This document shows, in pieces, positions 18,391 through 27,477 of a stretch of DNA of 64,000 nt. The notes under the pieces are model-generated. The model saw only the letters and a list, made by a program, of their open reading frames with translations, was not told the DNA's origin and did not search any database. Both the position numbers and the translations under genes were made by a program. How positions within the stretch are numbered: position 1 is the stretch's first letter; each line of letters begins with the position of its first letter. This DNA is from DATKFM01 sp963810485 (GTDB lineage: Bacteria; Pseudomonadota; Alphaproteobacteria; Dongiales; Dongiaceae): positions 434,001 through 498,000 of the forward strand of contig CAWENQ010000005.1 of the NCBI GenBank assembly GCA_963810485.1. Reading direction: 5' to 3'.

Positions 18391-18536
18391 TTGTCATCCC
18401 GGAAACCGCACGTCAGTGCGGTTGTCCGGGACCCAAGAACACTAACCCATCCAGGTTACATTTCCACCGCTTGGTGTTCATGGGTCCCGGACAATCTCGC
18501 CGCGCTGCGCGCTGTGCGAGATTTCCGGGATGACAA
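18391..18536 (+). repeat. Family A nested palindromic repeat, copy 2
   Basis: A 146 bp element with ends TTGTCATCCCGGAAA and TTTCCGGGATGACAA. The inner stem is GGGACCCAAGAACAC with GTGTTCATGGGTCCC. The asymmetric centre reads CCACCGCTTGGTGTTC on the plus strand. It lies between the EEP-family and Rieske genes. Confidence 0.87.
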
Positions 18537-18557
18537 ACATTGGCGGCTTGTCGCGCT

Positions 18558-19783
18558 CTAATTCACCCGCGCCGCCTCCCGCATCTCCCCGTCCTTCCGC
18601 CGCAACGAACCTTCCACCGGCGCTTTCGGCAGCGTCGTCACCGGCACGGCGGCGCGGATGCGGTCGTGGAAATCCTTGATGCAATGCTCGTAGCTGGACA
18701 GCGGTCCCGGCTCATAGCCGAAGCTGCGCATGCCCGCCTGCACCCGTTCGCTGAGCTGCTGATCCTCCAGCCCCACCTGCGTGTTGATGCGCCCATTCAG
18801 ATAGCGCAGCACCTTGGCCTCGCGCCGCGCGTCGGGCCGCATGAAGATCGGATAGCGCATGGTGCAGGTCTCCGCCGTCTTCGGCAGGATCTGGAAGACG
18901 TCCATGCTGTCGGGGTAGATATCGATCCCCAGATTCGGCACCATGGAGAAGAACAGCCAGGTGCGCCGCGCCTCCGGGGGCAGGTCGGTCAGCACCTCCG
19001 GCGCCAGCTTCTGATACATGCGCTCGGCCCAGTTGCTCGACGGCTTCTCCCGCAGCACGCTCTTGCTGTAGGCGACGCCATGGGCGTTCACCACGCCGGT
19101 CAGGTCGCTGTCCAGCAGCCGGTGATAGCCGGGGTGGCCGACCGGCACGTGATAGTTCTCGAGATTGTTATCGACCGCGACCTTCCAGTTGCACTGCCAC
19201 GTGTCGATCCAGGGCTCGTTCACCGGCTCCATCTCTTCCAGGCGGTAGGGGCGGGCCACTTCGGCGAAATCGCCGAACATCTCGGCGACGCTGGGACCAC
19301 CGCCGATGATGCGCACGAACACGAGACCCAGCAGGATCTCGAACTCCACCGGCTTCAGGCTCAGTTCTTCCTTCTCGATGCCGGGAAAGGTCTTTTCCGA
19401 CGGCACGCCGGCAAGGCGCCCGTCGAGACCATAGGACCAGCCGTGATAGGGGCAGGTGATGCGGCCTTTGCAGGAACCGCTGCCGTCCAGCAGCTTGGTG
19501 CCGCGATGCCGGCAGGCGTTGCTGAAGGCCCGGATCGCGCCGTCCTTGCCGCGCATGACGATGACCGAAGTCCTTCATCATGTCCAGCGTGGCGAAATCG
19601 CCCGGGATTCTTGAGCTGATTCACATGGCAGGCGAACTGCCAGGAGGGGCGGATGATCCGCTCATACTCGAGCTCGGTCAGCTCGTTGTTGAAATAGGTC
19701 CAGGCCGGCAGGCCGCGGGGCAGGTCGCCATGGGCCGGGATCTTCTGCTCCGCCGGTGACGTCATCGTCTGCAGCTCGGTCAT
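18558..19783 (-). pseudogene. Rieske aromatic-ring-hydroxylating oxygenase alpha subunit (two frameshifts)
   Basis: A protein of about 407 residues after repair. It has the Rieske 2Fe-2S site in the order CRHRG and CPYHGWSYG, then the mononuclear iron region NWKVAVDNNLENYH / VPVGHPGYH. This is the alpha-subunit architecture of Rieske dioxygenases and choline-monooxygenase-like enzymes. Frames break at about 19612 (extra G in CCCGGGCGA) and about 19570 (extra G in TTCGGTC), and the 1226 bp span is 3n+2, as expected for two insertions. Every active-site motif is intact, so this may be a working gene with sequence errors. It starts 19 bp after tetR in the same orientation. Confidence 0.82.
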
Positions 19784-19802
19784 GATCGGCGCTCCCAACG
19801 GC

Positions 19803-20450
19803 TCAGGGTTCTGTCGTGAAGTGCTGCGGAAACAGATTGGCGAGATAGGTGCGCACGGTGCGCCGCGCGCGATCCCGGTCGAAGGCGGGACCGGCCACCA
19901 TGATCTCCTGCCAGAGATATTCGATGCTGCCGACCAGTCCCATGGTCGCCGCCTTGGGCTCGATATGCGTATAGCCGCCGCGCCGCGCGATCTCCGTGCA
20001 GATCTTCTCGAGGTCGGCGAAGTAGACGGTGTCGATCGAGCCGCAGCGCTCGAGATAGACGCTGCGCGAGCCGGCCTCGCCCCAGAAGGCGTACCAGACG
20101 GCGATCTTCGCGGGATCGCTGACCAGGGGATCGAAGGTCACATCGATCAGCCGGTTCAGCGCCGCCACCGGATCCTCGGCCGCGCCGGTGAGCGCCTGCT
20201 GCCGCGCCAGCTCGAACTCCCGCGCCAGCTCCTCCAGCGCGGCCACCAGCAGCGCCTCCTTGCGCTTGAAATGCAGGATCACCGTCGCCGGCGCCACACC
20301 CGCCGCGACCGCCACGCGCTCCACCGTGGTGCCCGACAGGCTGTGCTGCGCGATGACCTTGGTGGTCGCCGCCAGGATGGCCGCGCGCGTCTGCTCCGCG
20401 GAAACGGCGGAGCGGCGGGGGGTGACCGGCTGGTTGGGGGCGGCGTTCAT
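19803..20450 (-). CDS. TetR-family transcriptional regulator (BetI-like)
   Basis: A 215-residue repressor-type protein. The N-terminal helix-turn-helix spans TRAAILAATTKVIAQHSLSG and TVERVAVAAGVAPATVILHF; the C-terminal ligand domain resembles BetI-type regulators (WYAFWGEAGSRS). It lies directly upstream of the Rieske gene in one apparent transcript and divergent from the GntR cluster. A perfect 14 bp palindrome 29 bp before its start is a likely operator, implying autoregulation. Confidence 0.88.
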   Translation of the reverse strand: MNAAPNQPVTPRRSAVSAEQTRAAILAATTKVIAQHSLSGTTVERVAVAAGVAPATVILHFKRKEALLVAALEELAREFELARQQALTGAAEDPVAALNRLIDVTFDPLVSDPAKIAVWYAFWGEAGSRSVYLERCGSIDTVYFADLEKICTEIARRGGYTHIEPKAATMGLVGSIEYLWQEIMVAGPAFDRDRARRTVRTYLANLFPQHFTTEP

Positions 20451-20478
20451 GGATGATCGGGTCCTGGAAGTGCATATG

Positions 20479-20492
20479 AATGAATATTCATT
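20479..20492. promoter_or_regulatory. Palindromic operator candidate for the TetR regulator
   Basis: AATGAATATTCATT is a perfect 14 bp palindrome 29-42 bp upstream of the tetR start, in the divergent region shared with the GntR cluster. Position, symmetry and A/T content suit a TetR-family operator. Binding is inferred. Confidence 0.6.
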
Positions 20493-20550
20493 TATAGGAA
20501 TTTGGGCATTTTGTCAATCTCGCCCCTTGCTGACTTAAAGGATATCGAAT

Positions 20551-20562
20551 ACTGTATACGAA
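20551..20562. promoter_or_regulatory. GTATAC palindrome upstream of gntR
   Basis: A short palindrome (ACTGTATACGAA, core GTATAC) about 22 bp before the gntR start, where an autoregulating GntR/FCD-type protein could bind. The core is short, so support is mainly positional. Confidence 0.35.
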
Positions 20563-20581
20563 ATCACGCACGGAGCCTCCG

Positions 20582-21275
20582 ATGGAGCGCTTGGCCCTGC
20601 ATATGCCGCTAACTGACCGTGTTTACAGGGAAATCCTGGACGCGATCTGCGATGGGGAGCTGGCGCCCGGCCAGCGCCTCACCCAGGACGAGCTGGCGGA
20701 ACGGCTGAATGTCTCGCGCCAGCCGGTGCACCAGGCGCTGCGCCTGCTGAAGATCCCAGGGCTTCGTCGCGCGACACCCGCCGCCGCGGCGTCGTGGTGT
20801 CGCCGCTCGACCCGGCCTTCTTCGCCCATCTCTATGAACTGCGCAGCGCCATCGACGGCATCGCCTGCCGCGCCGCCGCCCGGCGCGGGCAGGCGGACGC
20901 CAAGCTCTGGGGGCCGAAGCTGATCGCCGAAGGGCGCGAAGCGGTCCGCAGCGGATCGCTGCACGAGATGATCGCCGCCGACATGCGCTTCCATCTCTTC
21001 CTGCTATGAGCTGTCCGGCAATCCGCTGATCGCGGAGACGGCGGCGCTGCACTGGGCCCATATCCGCCGGGTCATCGGCATCTCCCTGCAATACCGCGCG
21101 CGGGAGCCGATCTGGGACGAGCATGCCGCCATCCTCGACGCCGTCATGCGCGGCGATGCCGATCGCGGCCGAGCGGGCGGCGCGCCACCATGCCGACAAC
21201 GCCGCCGCGACACTCGTCCAATCCATCGAAGGTGAAGCGGCAGCGCCCAATGCTGCAAGTCAACAAGCCAGCTAG
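20582..21275 (+). pseudogene. GntR-family regulator, FCD subgroup (four frameshifts)
   Basis: The N-terminal winged helix is clear: DRVYREILDAICDGELAPGQ and LTQDELAERLNVSRQPVHQALRLL written in two parts. An FCD-type ligand domain follows in other frames (FFAHLYELRSAIDGIA, HLFLLYELSGNPLIAE after repair, WDEHAAILDAVMRGD). Breaks lie at about 20765, 20780, 21007 and 21165, each explained by one extra base. The span of 694 bp less four is 690 bp, giving 229 residues, the usual length. Regulator of the downstream dioxygenase and dehydrogenase genes by position. Confidence 0.75.
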
Positions 21276-21296
21276 AGCCAAAAGGAGGAGACCGCC

Positions 21297-22106
21297 ATGA
21301 AACTGACTCCAGCGCAGATCGCCGAGTTCGAAGAGCAGGGCTACCTCTTCCTGCCCAATGTGTTCTCAGCCGAAGAGATGGCGCTCCTGCACGGCGAGAC
21401 TGCCGGGCATCTTCGCCCAGAAGCGCGCCGGAGGTGATCCGCGAGAAGGGCTCGGAGGCGCCGCGCAGCGCCTTCTATGTGCAGACTTGGAACCCGGTCT
21501 ACGAGATGGTGGCGCGCCATCCGCGGCTGGTGGAGCCGGGCACGCAGCTGCTCGGCTCCGACAAGCTCTACATGCATCAGTTCAAGATCAACGCCAAGGC
21601 GGCGTTCGACGGCGCCGTCTGGCAGTGGCACCAGGACTACGCCACCTGGTTCAATGACGACGACATGCCGACGCCGCGCGCCATGAACATCGCGCTGTTC
21701 CTGGCCGAGGCGAACGAGTTCAACGGCCCGCTGATGTTCATTCCCAAGAGCCACCGGCTCGGCCGGCTCGAGGCGGGCCACGACGTCACCACCACGAGCT
21801 ATCCGCTGTGGACCATCGACAACGAGACCATCACGCGCCTGGTCGATGAAGGCGGCATCGTGGCGCCCAAGGGACCGGCCGGGCTCGATCCTGCTGTTCC
21901 ACGGCAACCTGGTGCATGCCTCGGGCTGCAACCTGACGCCGTGGTCGCGCTGGATCCTCTATCTCTCGCTCAATCGCTGCGACAATGCGATCCGCCGCTT
22001 CAAGCGGCCGACCTGGATCGCCAACCGCGACTTCACGCCGATCGAGATGCTGCCGGACGATTGCCTGCTGACGTATGCGCGCGCGCATCGCGGCGCCGCG
22101 GCATGA
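21297..22106 (+). pseudogene. Phytanoyl-CoA dioxygenase (PhyH) family protein (three frameshifts)
   Basis: A non-haem Fe(II)/2-oxoglutarate dioxygenase of about 268 residues when three one-base insertions (about 21408, 21425 and 21888) are removed. It opens with LTPAQIAEFEEQGYLFLPNV. The iron facial triad is visible as WHQDYATW (His and Asp) and the distal His in LFHGNLVHASG. FIPKSHRLG is also typical of PhyH. A strong AGGAGGAGA ribosome site lies before the ATG. Probably hydroxylates a small metabolite; substrate unknown. Confidence 0.78.
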
Positions 22107-22117
22107 GGAGCGCGACC

Positions 22118-23501
22118 ATGAATCTCCACAAGCTCCTGCTGCGAGCGCGACGAGGCGGGAAGCGCCGCTGCGCGTCGGCCTGATCGGCGCCGGCAAGTTC
22201 GGCACCATGTTCCTGGCGCAGGCGCTGCGCACGCCGCGGCCTGCATCTGCTCGGCGTCGCCGACCTCGCGCCGGCGCGGGCGCGCGAAGCGCTCGCGCGC
22301 GTCGGCTGGCCGGCGGAGCGGTCGCCGCGCGCTTCGCTCAGCGAGGCCGTCGATCGCGGCACCACCTGGATCGGCGACGATGCGCAGGCGCTGATCGCCC
22401 ATCCGGCGCTCGACGTGGTGATCGACGCGACCGGTCATCCGCCCGCGGGCATCGCCCATGCGCTGGCGGCGATCGCCAGCACGGCAAGCATATCGTCATG
22501 GTCAATGTGGAGGCCGACGTGCTCGCCGGCCCGCTGCTGGCGCAGAAGGCGCGCGCGGCCGGCGTCGTCTACAGCCTCGCCTATGGCGACCAGCCGGCCC
22601 TGATCGCCGAGCAGGTGGATTGGGCGCGCGCCTGCGGCTTCGACGTCGTCGCGGCGGGCAAGGGCACGAAGTATCTGCCGGCCTATCACCAATCGACGCC
22701 TGATACAGTCTGGGGCCATTACGGCCTGACCGAGGAGCAGGCGCGGCATCGGCGGCATGAATGCCGCAGATGTTCAACTCCTTCCTCGACGGCACCAAGT
22801 CGGCGATCGAGATGGCGGCGGTCGCCAACGCCACCGGCCTGACGCCGGCGCCGGATGGGCTCGCCTTCCCGCCCTGCGGCGTCGACGAGCTGCCGCGCGT
22901 GCTGCGGCCCGGCGTCGGAGGGCGGACAGCTCCATCACAAGGGCCAGGTCGAGGTCGTCTCCTCGCTCGCGCGCGATGGCAAGCCGGTGTTCCGCGATCT
23001 CCGCTGGGGCGTCTATGTGGTGTTCGAGGCGCCGTCCGACTATGTGCGCCGCTGCTTCTCCGAATACGGCCTGGTCACCGATCGACTCCGGAAACTACAC
23101 CGCGCTCTACAAGCCCTATCACCTGATCGGGCTGGAGCTCGGCATCTCCGTCGCCAGCGCCTGTTTGCGCGGCGAAGCCACCGGCTCACCCACCGGCTTC
23201 CGCGGCGACGCCGTCGCCACCGCCAAGCGCGACCTCGCCGCCGGCGAGACGCTGGACGGCGAGGGCGGATTCACGGTGTGGGGCAAACTCATGCCCGCCG
23301 CCGACAGCCTCGCGGGTGGGCGCGCTGCCGATCGGCCTCGCGCATCACGTGAAGTTGCGGAACGCGGTGAAAGCGGGGGCGGCAGTGCGCTGGTCTGACG
23401 TTATTGTCGACGAAAACAGTGAAGCGGTGCGTGTGCGGCGCGAGATGGAGAAGGTGTGCGGCGGTAATTCCGCAAACGCTAAACGCAGCGCGGCAGAATA
23501 G
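22118..23501 (+). pseudogene. Homoserine-dehydrogenase-like NAD(P) oxidoreductase with SAF-type C-terminus (multiple frameshifts)
   Basis: Pieces in three frames line up as one protein of about 450-460 residues. The N-terminal Rossmann fold has LRVGLIGAGKFGTMFL and VVIDATGHPPAGIAHA. The middle contains AAGKGTKYLPAYHQSTPDTV and MFNSFLDGTKSAIEMA. The C-terminus, AKRDLAAGETLDGEGG and LPIGLAHHVKLRNAVKAG, resembles a SAF domain. At least seven breaks occur between about 22140 and 23320. Similar proteins are often mis-annotated as flagellar FlgA. It starts 11 bp after the PhyH gene, behind TGAGGAG. The reaction is unknown. Confidence 0.68.
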
Positions 23502-23523
23502 TTCCAACGAAGTATCCCAATGT

Positions 23524-23657
23524 TTGTCATCCCGGAAACCGCGCTTCAGAGCGGTTGTCCGGGACCCATGAACACGGGCCTATCCAGGTTACCTCGCCAC
23601 CGCTAGGTGTTCATGGGTCCCGCACAATTTCGCAGCGCGAAATTTGCGGGATGACAA
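23524..23657 (+). repeat. Family A nested palindromic repeat, copy 3 (left flank of GIY-YIG gene)
   Basis: A 134 bp element with ends TTGTCATCCCGG and GCGGGATGACAA, and inner stem GGGACCCATGAACAC with GTGTTCATGGGTCCC. Its right half, next to the nuclease gene, matches the reverse complement of the left half of copy 4, so the two copies face each other. Confidence 0.87.
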
Positions 23658-23685
23658 GTTAGAGGTTGCACTACAGAGTTGTACG

Positions 23686-24036
23686 ATGAATGAATATGCA
23701 ATCATAAATTGCATAATCGTTTTGTCCACCGTGTTCGCATCCGACTCCCACATCTACTACGTTTACACCCTTGCCAGCAGGAGGCACGGCACGCTCTACA
23801 CTGGCGTGACAAATGATCTGATCCGCCGGGTGCAGGAACATCGTGAGAAGATGCTGTCGGGCTTCACCAAGCGCTATGGAGTGGTGCGGCTCGTCTATTT
23901 CGAAATGTTCGGTGAAATCGGCAACGCCATCGCCCGCGAGAAGAAACTGAAACGCTGGCGCAGGGATTGGAAGATTGCGTTGATCGAGGAGAATAACCCC
24001 GGATGGGATGATCTTTGGCCGCAGCTAGCACAGTAA
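23686..24036 (+). CDS. GIY-YIG nuclease-domain protein
   Basis: A small single-domain nuclease of about 116 residues. HIYYVYTLASRRHGTLYTG supplies the GIY...YIG core (here YVY...YTG), followed by the catalytic arginine region NDLIRRVQEHRE and the conserved glutamate in AIAREKKLKRW. It resembles the UPF0213/YhbQ-type proteins. The start is uncertain: ATG 23686 is used, but the family usually begins near HIYYVY, and an in-frame TTG start would lie inside the left repeat. The gene is bracketed within 30 bp on each side by inverted family A repeats. Confidence 0.82.
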   Translation: MNEYAIINCIIVLSTVFASDSHIYYVYTLASRRHGTLYTGVTNDLIRRVQEHREKMLSGFTKRYGVVRLVYFEMFGEIGNAIAREKKLKRWRRDWKIALIEENNPGWDDLWPQLAQ

Positions 24037-24053
24037 CTCGCGCACTTCCTCAT

Positions 24054-24187
24054 TTGTCATCCCGCAAAATTCGCGTAGAGAGTTTATGCGGGACCCATGA
24101 ACACCGAGCGGAGGATAGATAATCTGGGTGGTCCCGTGTTCTTGGGTCCCGGATGATCGCGCTGACGCGCGCTCTCCGGGATGACAA
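24054..24187 (-). repeat. Family A nested palindromic repeat, copy 4 (right flank of GIY-YIG gene)
   Basis: A 134 bp element with ends TTGTCATCCCGC and CCGGGATGACAA and inner stem GGGACCCATGAACAC with GTGTTCTTGGGTCCC. The asymmetric centre reads AACACCGAGCGG on the plus strand, opposite to copy 3. It starts 18 bp after the nuclease stop codon. Confidence 0.87.
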
Positions 24188-24205
24188 GCATTTGTGCAAC
24201 AAATG

Positions 24206-24433
24206 CTACGCAATAATATCCGGCAGCAGCATGCTCTCGAGCTTGGCCATCTGGTCTTTCAGGCCGAGCTTCCTCTTCTTCAGCCGCTGCATCTGCAGCT
24301 GATTGAACGGCGAGGTTTCCTGCAGGCGGGCGATCACCTCGTCCAGGTCGCGGTGCTCCTGGCGCAGTTCTTCGAGGCGGCGGCGCGCGTCCGCCTGGCT
24401 GGTCACGCCGCCGATGCCGGTGGGGGAATTCAT
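24206..24433 (-). CDS. YdcH/DUF465-family small protein
   Basis: A 75-residue, mostly helical protein. RRRLEELRQEHRDLDEVIAR and LQMQRLKKRKLGLKDQMAKL match the two-helix DUF465 (YdcH) pattern, and it ends LLPDIIA as many alphaproteobacterial members do. Function is unknown across the family. A second, shorter member lies at 27096-27275. Confidence 0.85.
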   Translation of the reverse strand: MNSPTGIGGVTSQADARRRLEELRQEHRDLDEVIARLQETSPFNQLQMQRLKKRKLGLKDQMAKLESMLLPDIIA

Positions 24434-24544
24434 GGCCCATGATAGCGCAGAACCGGCGCCGCCGTCACCGTCCGCGGCGGCGCTTTCGTTCCCGCCGGAC
24501 AGCGCTTATGGTGCCCGCTCAAGGCGTTAACGGGGGAAAACGGC

Positions 24545-25629
<1,085 letters not shown>

Positions 25630-25633
<4 letters not shown>

Positions 25634-26164
25634 GTGAAGCGCCGCAGAATTTCTGGAACTTCTCCCTCGGCCTCTATGGCCGTCCCGGCGTCGCGCCCGC
25701 ATTGCTGGGGCTGCAGGACGCGCTGGGCCTCGACGTCAACATGCTGGTGTTCTGCTGCTGGGCGGCCTCGCGCGGCCGGGCCTTGACGCCGGCGGATCTG
25801 GACGCCGTGGAAGCCGTCGCCGAGCCCTGGCAGGTCGAAGTGATCCGCCCGCTTCGGGCGCTCCGCCGCACGGCTCAAGGGCGGCTTCCCGCCATTTCCG
25901 CCTGATCGGGTCGAGACCTATCGCAAAGGCTTCAGCGATCTGGAGATCGAAGGCGAGCACATCGCGCAGGAAGCGATGGAAGTTGCGCTGCCGCAATCCG
26001 CCGCCGCCTCGGCCAGCGCCGCCCTCACCGCCGCCAACCTCAAGGCCTACGTGGCGCATGCCCAGAAGGAGATCGGCGACAAGGAATCCGCCGCCCTGAC
26101 CACGATCCTCCAGGCCTGCCATCCGGAGGAGAAGGGGACGTCCCACTTTTCGCAGCAACAATAA
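25630..26164 (+). CDS. TIGR02444-family protein (frameshifted)
   Basis: A protein of about 177 residues after repair. NFWNFSLGLYGRPGVAPALL and LDVNMLVFCCWAASRGR are hallmarks of the TIGR02444 family, whose function is unknown. The reading frame breaks at about 25885; removing one base (an extra A in CCGCACGGC) continues as RLKGGFPPFPPDRVETYRKG. The 535 bp span is 3n+1. It overlaps the phosphofructokinase stop codon by 4 bp, so the two are coupled. Confidence 0.75.
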
Positions 26165-26171
26165 TGGTACT

Positions 26172-26319
26172 GTCCCCTCGCCACCACGAAGTGGGGGAGA
26201 GGGTTAGGGTGAGGGGGTGGCGACAAGATACGCAATGCAGTTAGGCAACATTCTGAAGTGCTCAAACCGGCACGACCCCTCACCCTAACCCTCTCCCCGC
26301 TCCGCGAGGAGAGGGGACA
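26172..26319. repeat. Family B palindromic repeat, copy 3
   Basis: A 148 bp element. GTCCCCTCGCCACCACGAAGTGGGGGAG with GGGTTAGGGTGAGGGG on the left is mirrored by CCCCTCACCCTAACCC and GAGGAGAGGGGAC on the right, so the whole element folds back on itself. It lies between convergent genes. Confidence 0.85.
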
Positions 26320-26367
26320 GCTCGTGGACGTATCCTTCAGGTCGGCTTTCATCGGCGGTTAAAACTT

Positions 26368-26973
26368 CTACTTCCGCCGCGCCCGCTTCGTTTTGGATTT
26401 CGGCACCGCCTCGCCCCAGCGTTTCACCAGGCCGGAATCGATGCCCATGAGGTCAAGCACACGTCCCACCGAATGGTCGACGATGTCGGCCACCGTCTGC
26501 GGCTTGGTGTAGAACGCCGGCAGCGGCGGCGCCACGATGGCGCCCATCTCCGACAGCGCCGTCAGGTTGCGCAGATGCCCGGTATGCAGCGGCGATTCCC
26601 TGACCATCAGCACCAGCCGCCGCCGCTCCTTCAGCACCACGTCGGCCGCCCTTGTCAGCAGGTTGGTGGTCACGCCCGTGGCGATCTCGGCCATCGATCG
26701 CACGGAGCAGGGGGCGATGATCATGCCCAGGGTCTGGAACGAGCCGCTGGAGATCGCCGCCCCCACATCGGCCACCGGGTACCAATGGTCGACCAGCGCC
26801 CGAACGTCCTTGGCCTTGAATTCAGTCTCATAGGCCAGCGTCATCTCCGCCGCCTTGGACATGACCAGGTGGGTCTCCACCGGCAGGTCCTGCAGCGCCT
26901 GCAGCAGGCGCACGCCATAGATCGCGCCGGACGCGCCGCTGATGCCGACGATCAGTCGTGATTTCAATGACAT
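26368..26973 (-). CDS. ubiX: Flavin prenyltransferase UbiX
   Basis: A 201-residue enzyme that makes prenylated FMN, the cofactor for UbiD-type decarboxylases in ubiquinone synthesis. It shows the flavin-binding start LIVGISGASGAIYGVRLLQ, the segment SSGSFQTLGMIIAPCSVRSM and the C-terminal ESPLHTGHLRNL / GAIVAPPLPAFYTKP. No ubiD is visible in the window. The tail is lysine/arginine-rich. Confidence 0.94.
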   Translation of the reverse strand: MSLKSRLIVGISGASGAIYGVRLLQALQDLPVETHLVMSKAAEMTLAYETEFKAKDVRALVDHWYPVADVGAAISSGSFQTLGMIIAPCSVRSMAEIATGVTTNLLTRAADVVLKERRRLVLMVRESPLHTGHLRNLTALSEMGAIVAPPLPAFYTKPQTVADIVDHSVGRVLDLMGIDSGLVKRWGEAVPKSKTKRARRK

Positions 26974-27095
26974 GGGGCTCCGGGAGCTATAACGATCTAT
27001 TAACGCGGCGGAAAAGGTTCATGTTTACAATGATCGCCGATGAGGATTAGCATCTTAGAGTCTTCAGCCAACATGGAACAGATGGAGGTTCCCGA

Positions 27096-27275
27096 ATGTC
27101 GGTGATAGAGCACGTGGACGCCCTGCGGTCCAAGCATGCCGAAATCGATAGAATGATCCAGGAAGAAGAACACCGGCCGCACCCAGACGATGGCGCCCTC
27201 GCCGAACTCAAACGACAAAAGCTGAGAATCAAAGACGAAATTGCGGTTTTGAATTGCGAGCCCGGCAACGCCTAG
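27096..27275 (+). CDS. YdcH/DUF465-family small protein, 59 residues
   Basis: A gene of only 59 codons plus stop. MSVIEHVDALRSKHAEIDRM and IQEEEHRPHPDDGALAELKR with KLRIKDEIAVL give the two-helix DUF465 pattern, including the EEE..RP.PDD turn common in this family. A GGAGG lies 7 bp before the ATG, and a terminator-like hairpin follows the stop by 14 bp, so it appears to be a complete single-gene unit. Function unknown. Confidence 0.85.
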   Translation: MSVIEHVDALRSKHAEIDRMIQEEEHRPHPDDGALAELKRQKLRIKDEIAVLNCEPGNA

Positions 27276-27288
27276 TTGACGGGTGACG

Positions 27289-27324
27289 GGCCGGTCTCCG
27301 AAACAGGGGCCGGCCTTTGTGTTT
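27289..27324 (+). terminator. Terminator after the 59-residue YdcH-family gene
   Basis: GGCCGG pairs with CCGGCC across a 15-nt loop, followed at once by a T-rich stretch (TTTGTGTTT). It sits 14 bp after the stop codon at 27275. Confidence 0.6.
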
Positions 27325-27477
27325 GATGTGTGATTAGCATCACCGCGCGTCCGCGCGCGAAATCTTAACTGTTGCATATCAGAATCGAGGGGCCGGCTCG
27401 CGTTTTGCCCGCCGGTCCTAGAAGCATGGCGTGCGGGCAAGCATGGCGTGTGTATTCCTAACGAAGGGGTTGAGGGG

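Noticed and set aside
18558..23501. Integron, transposon or prophage boundaries around the oxygenase cluster.
   Set aside because: No integrase, transposase, tRNA target or direct-repeat target duplication was found; family A repeats at both sides are the same dispersed type found elsewhere.
23644..23685. An upstream TTG start for the GIY-YIG gene inside repeat copy 3.
   Set aside because: No ribosome site, and the extra residues (RDDKLEVALQSC) come from the repeat end and do not resemble the family.
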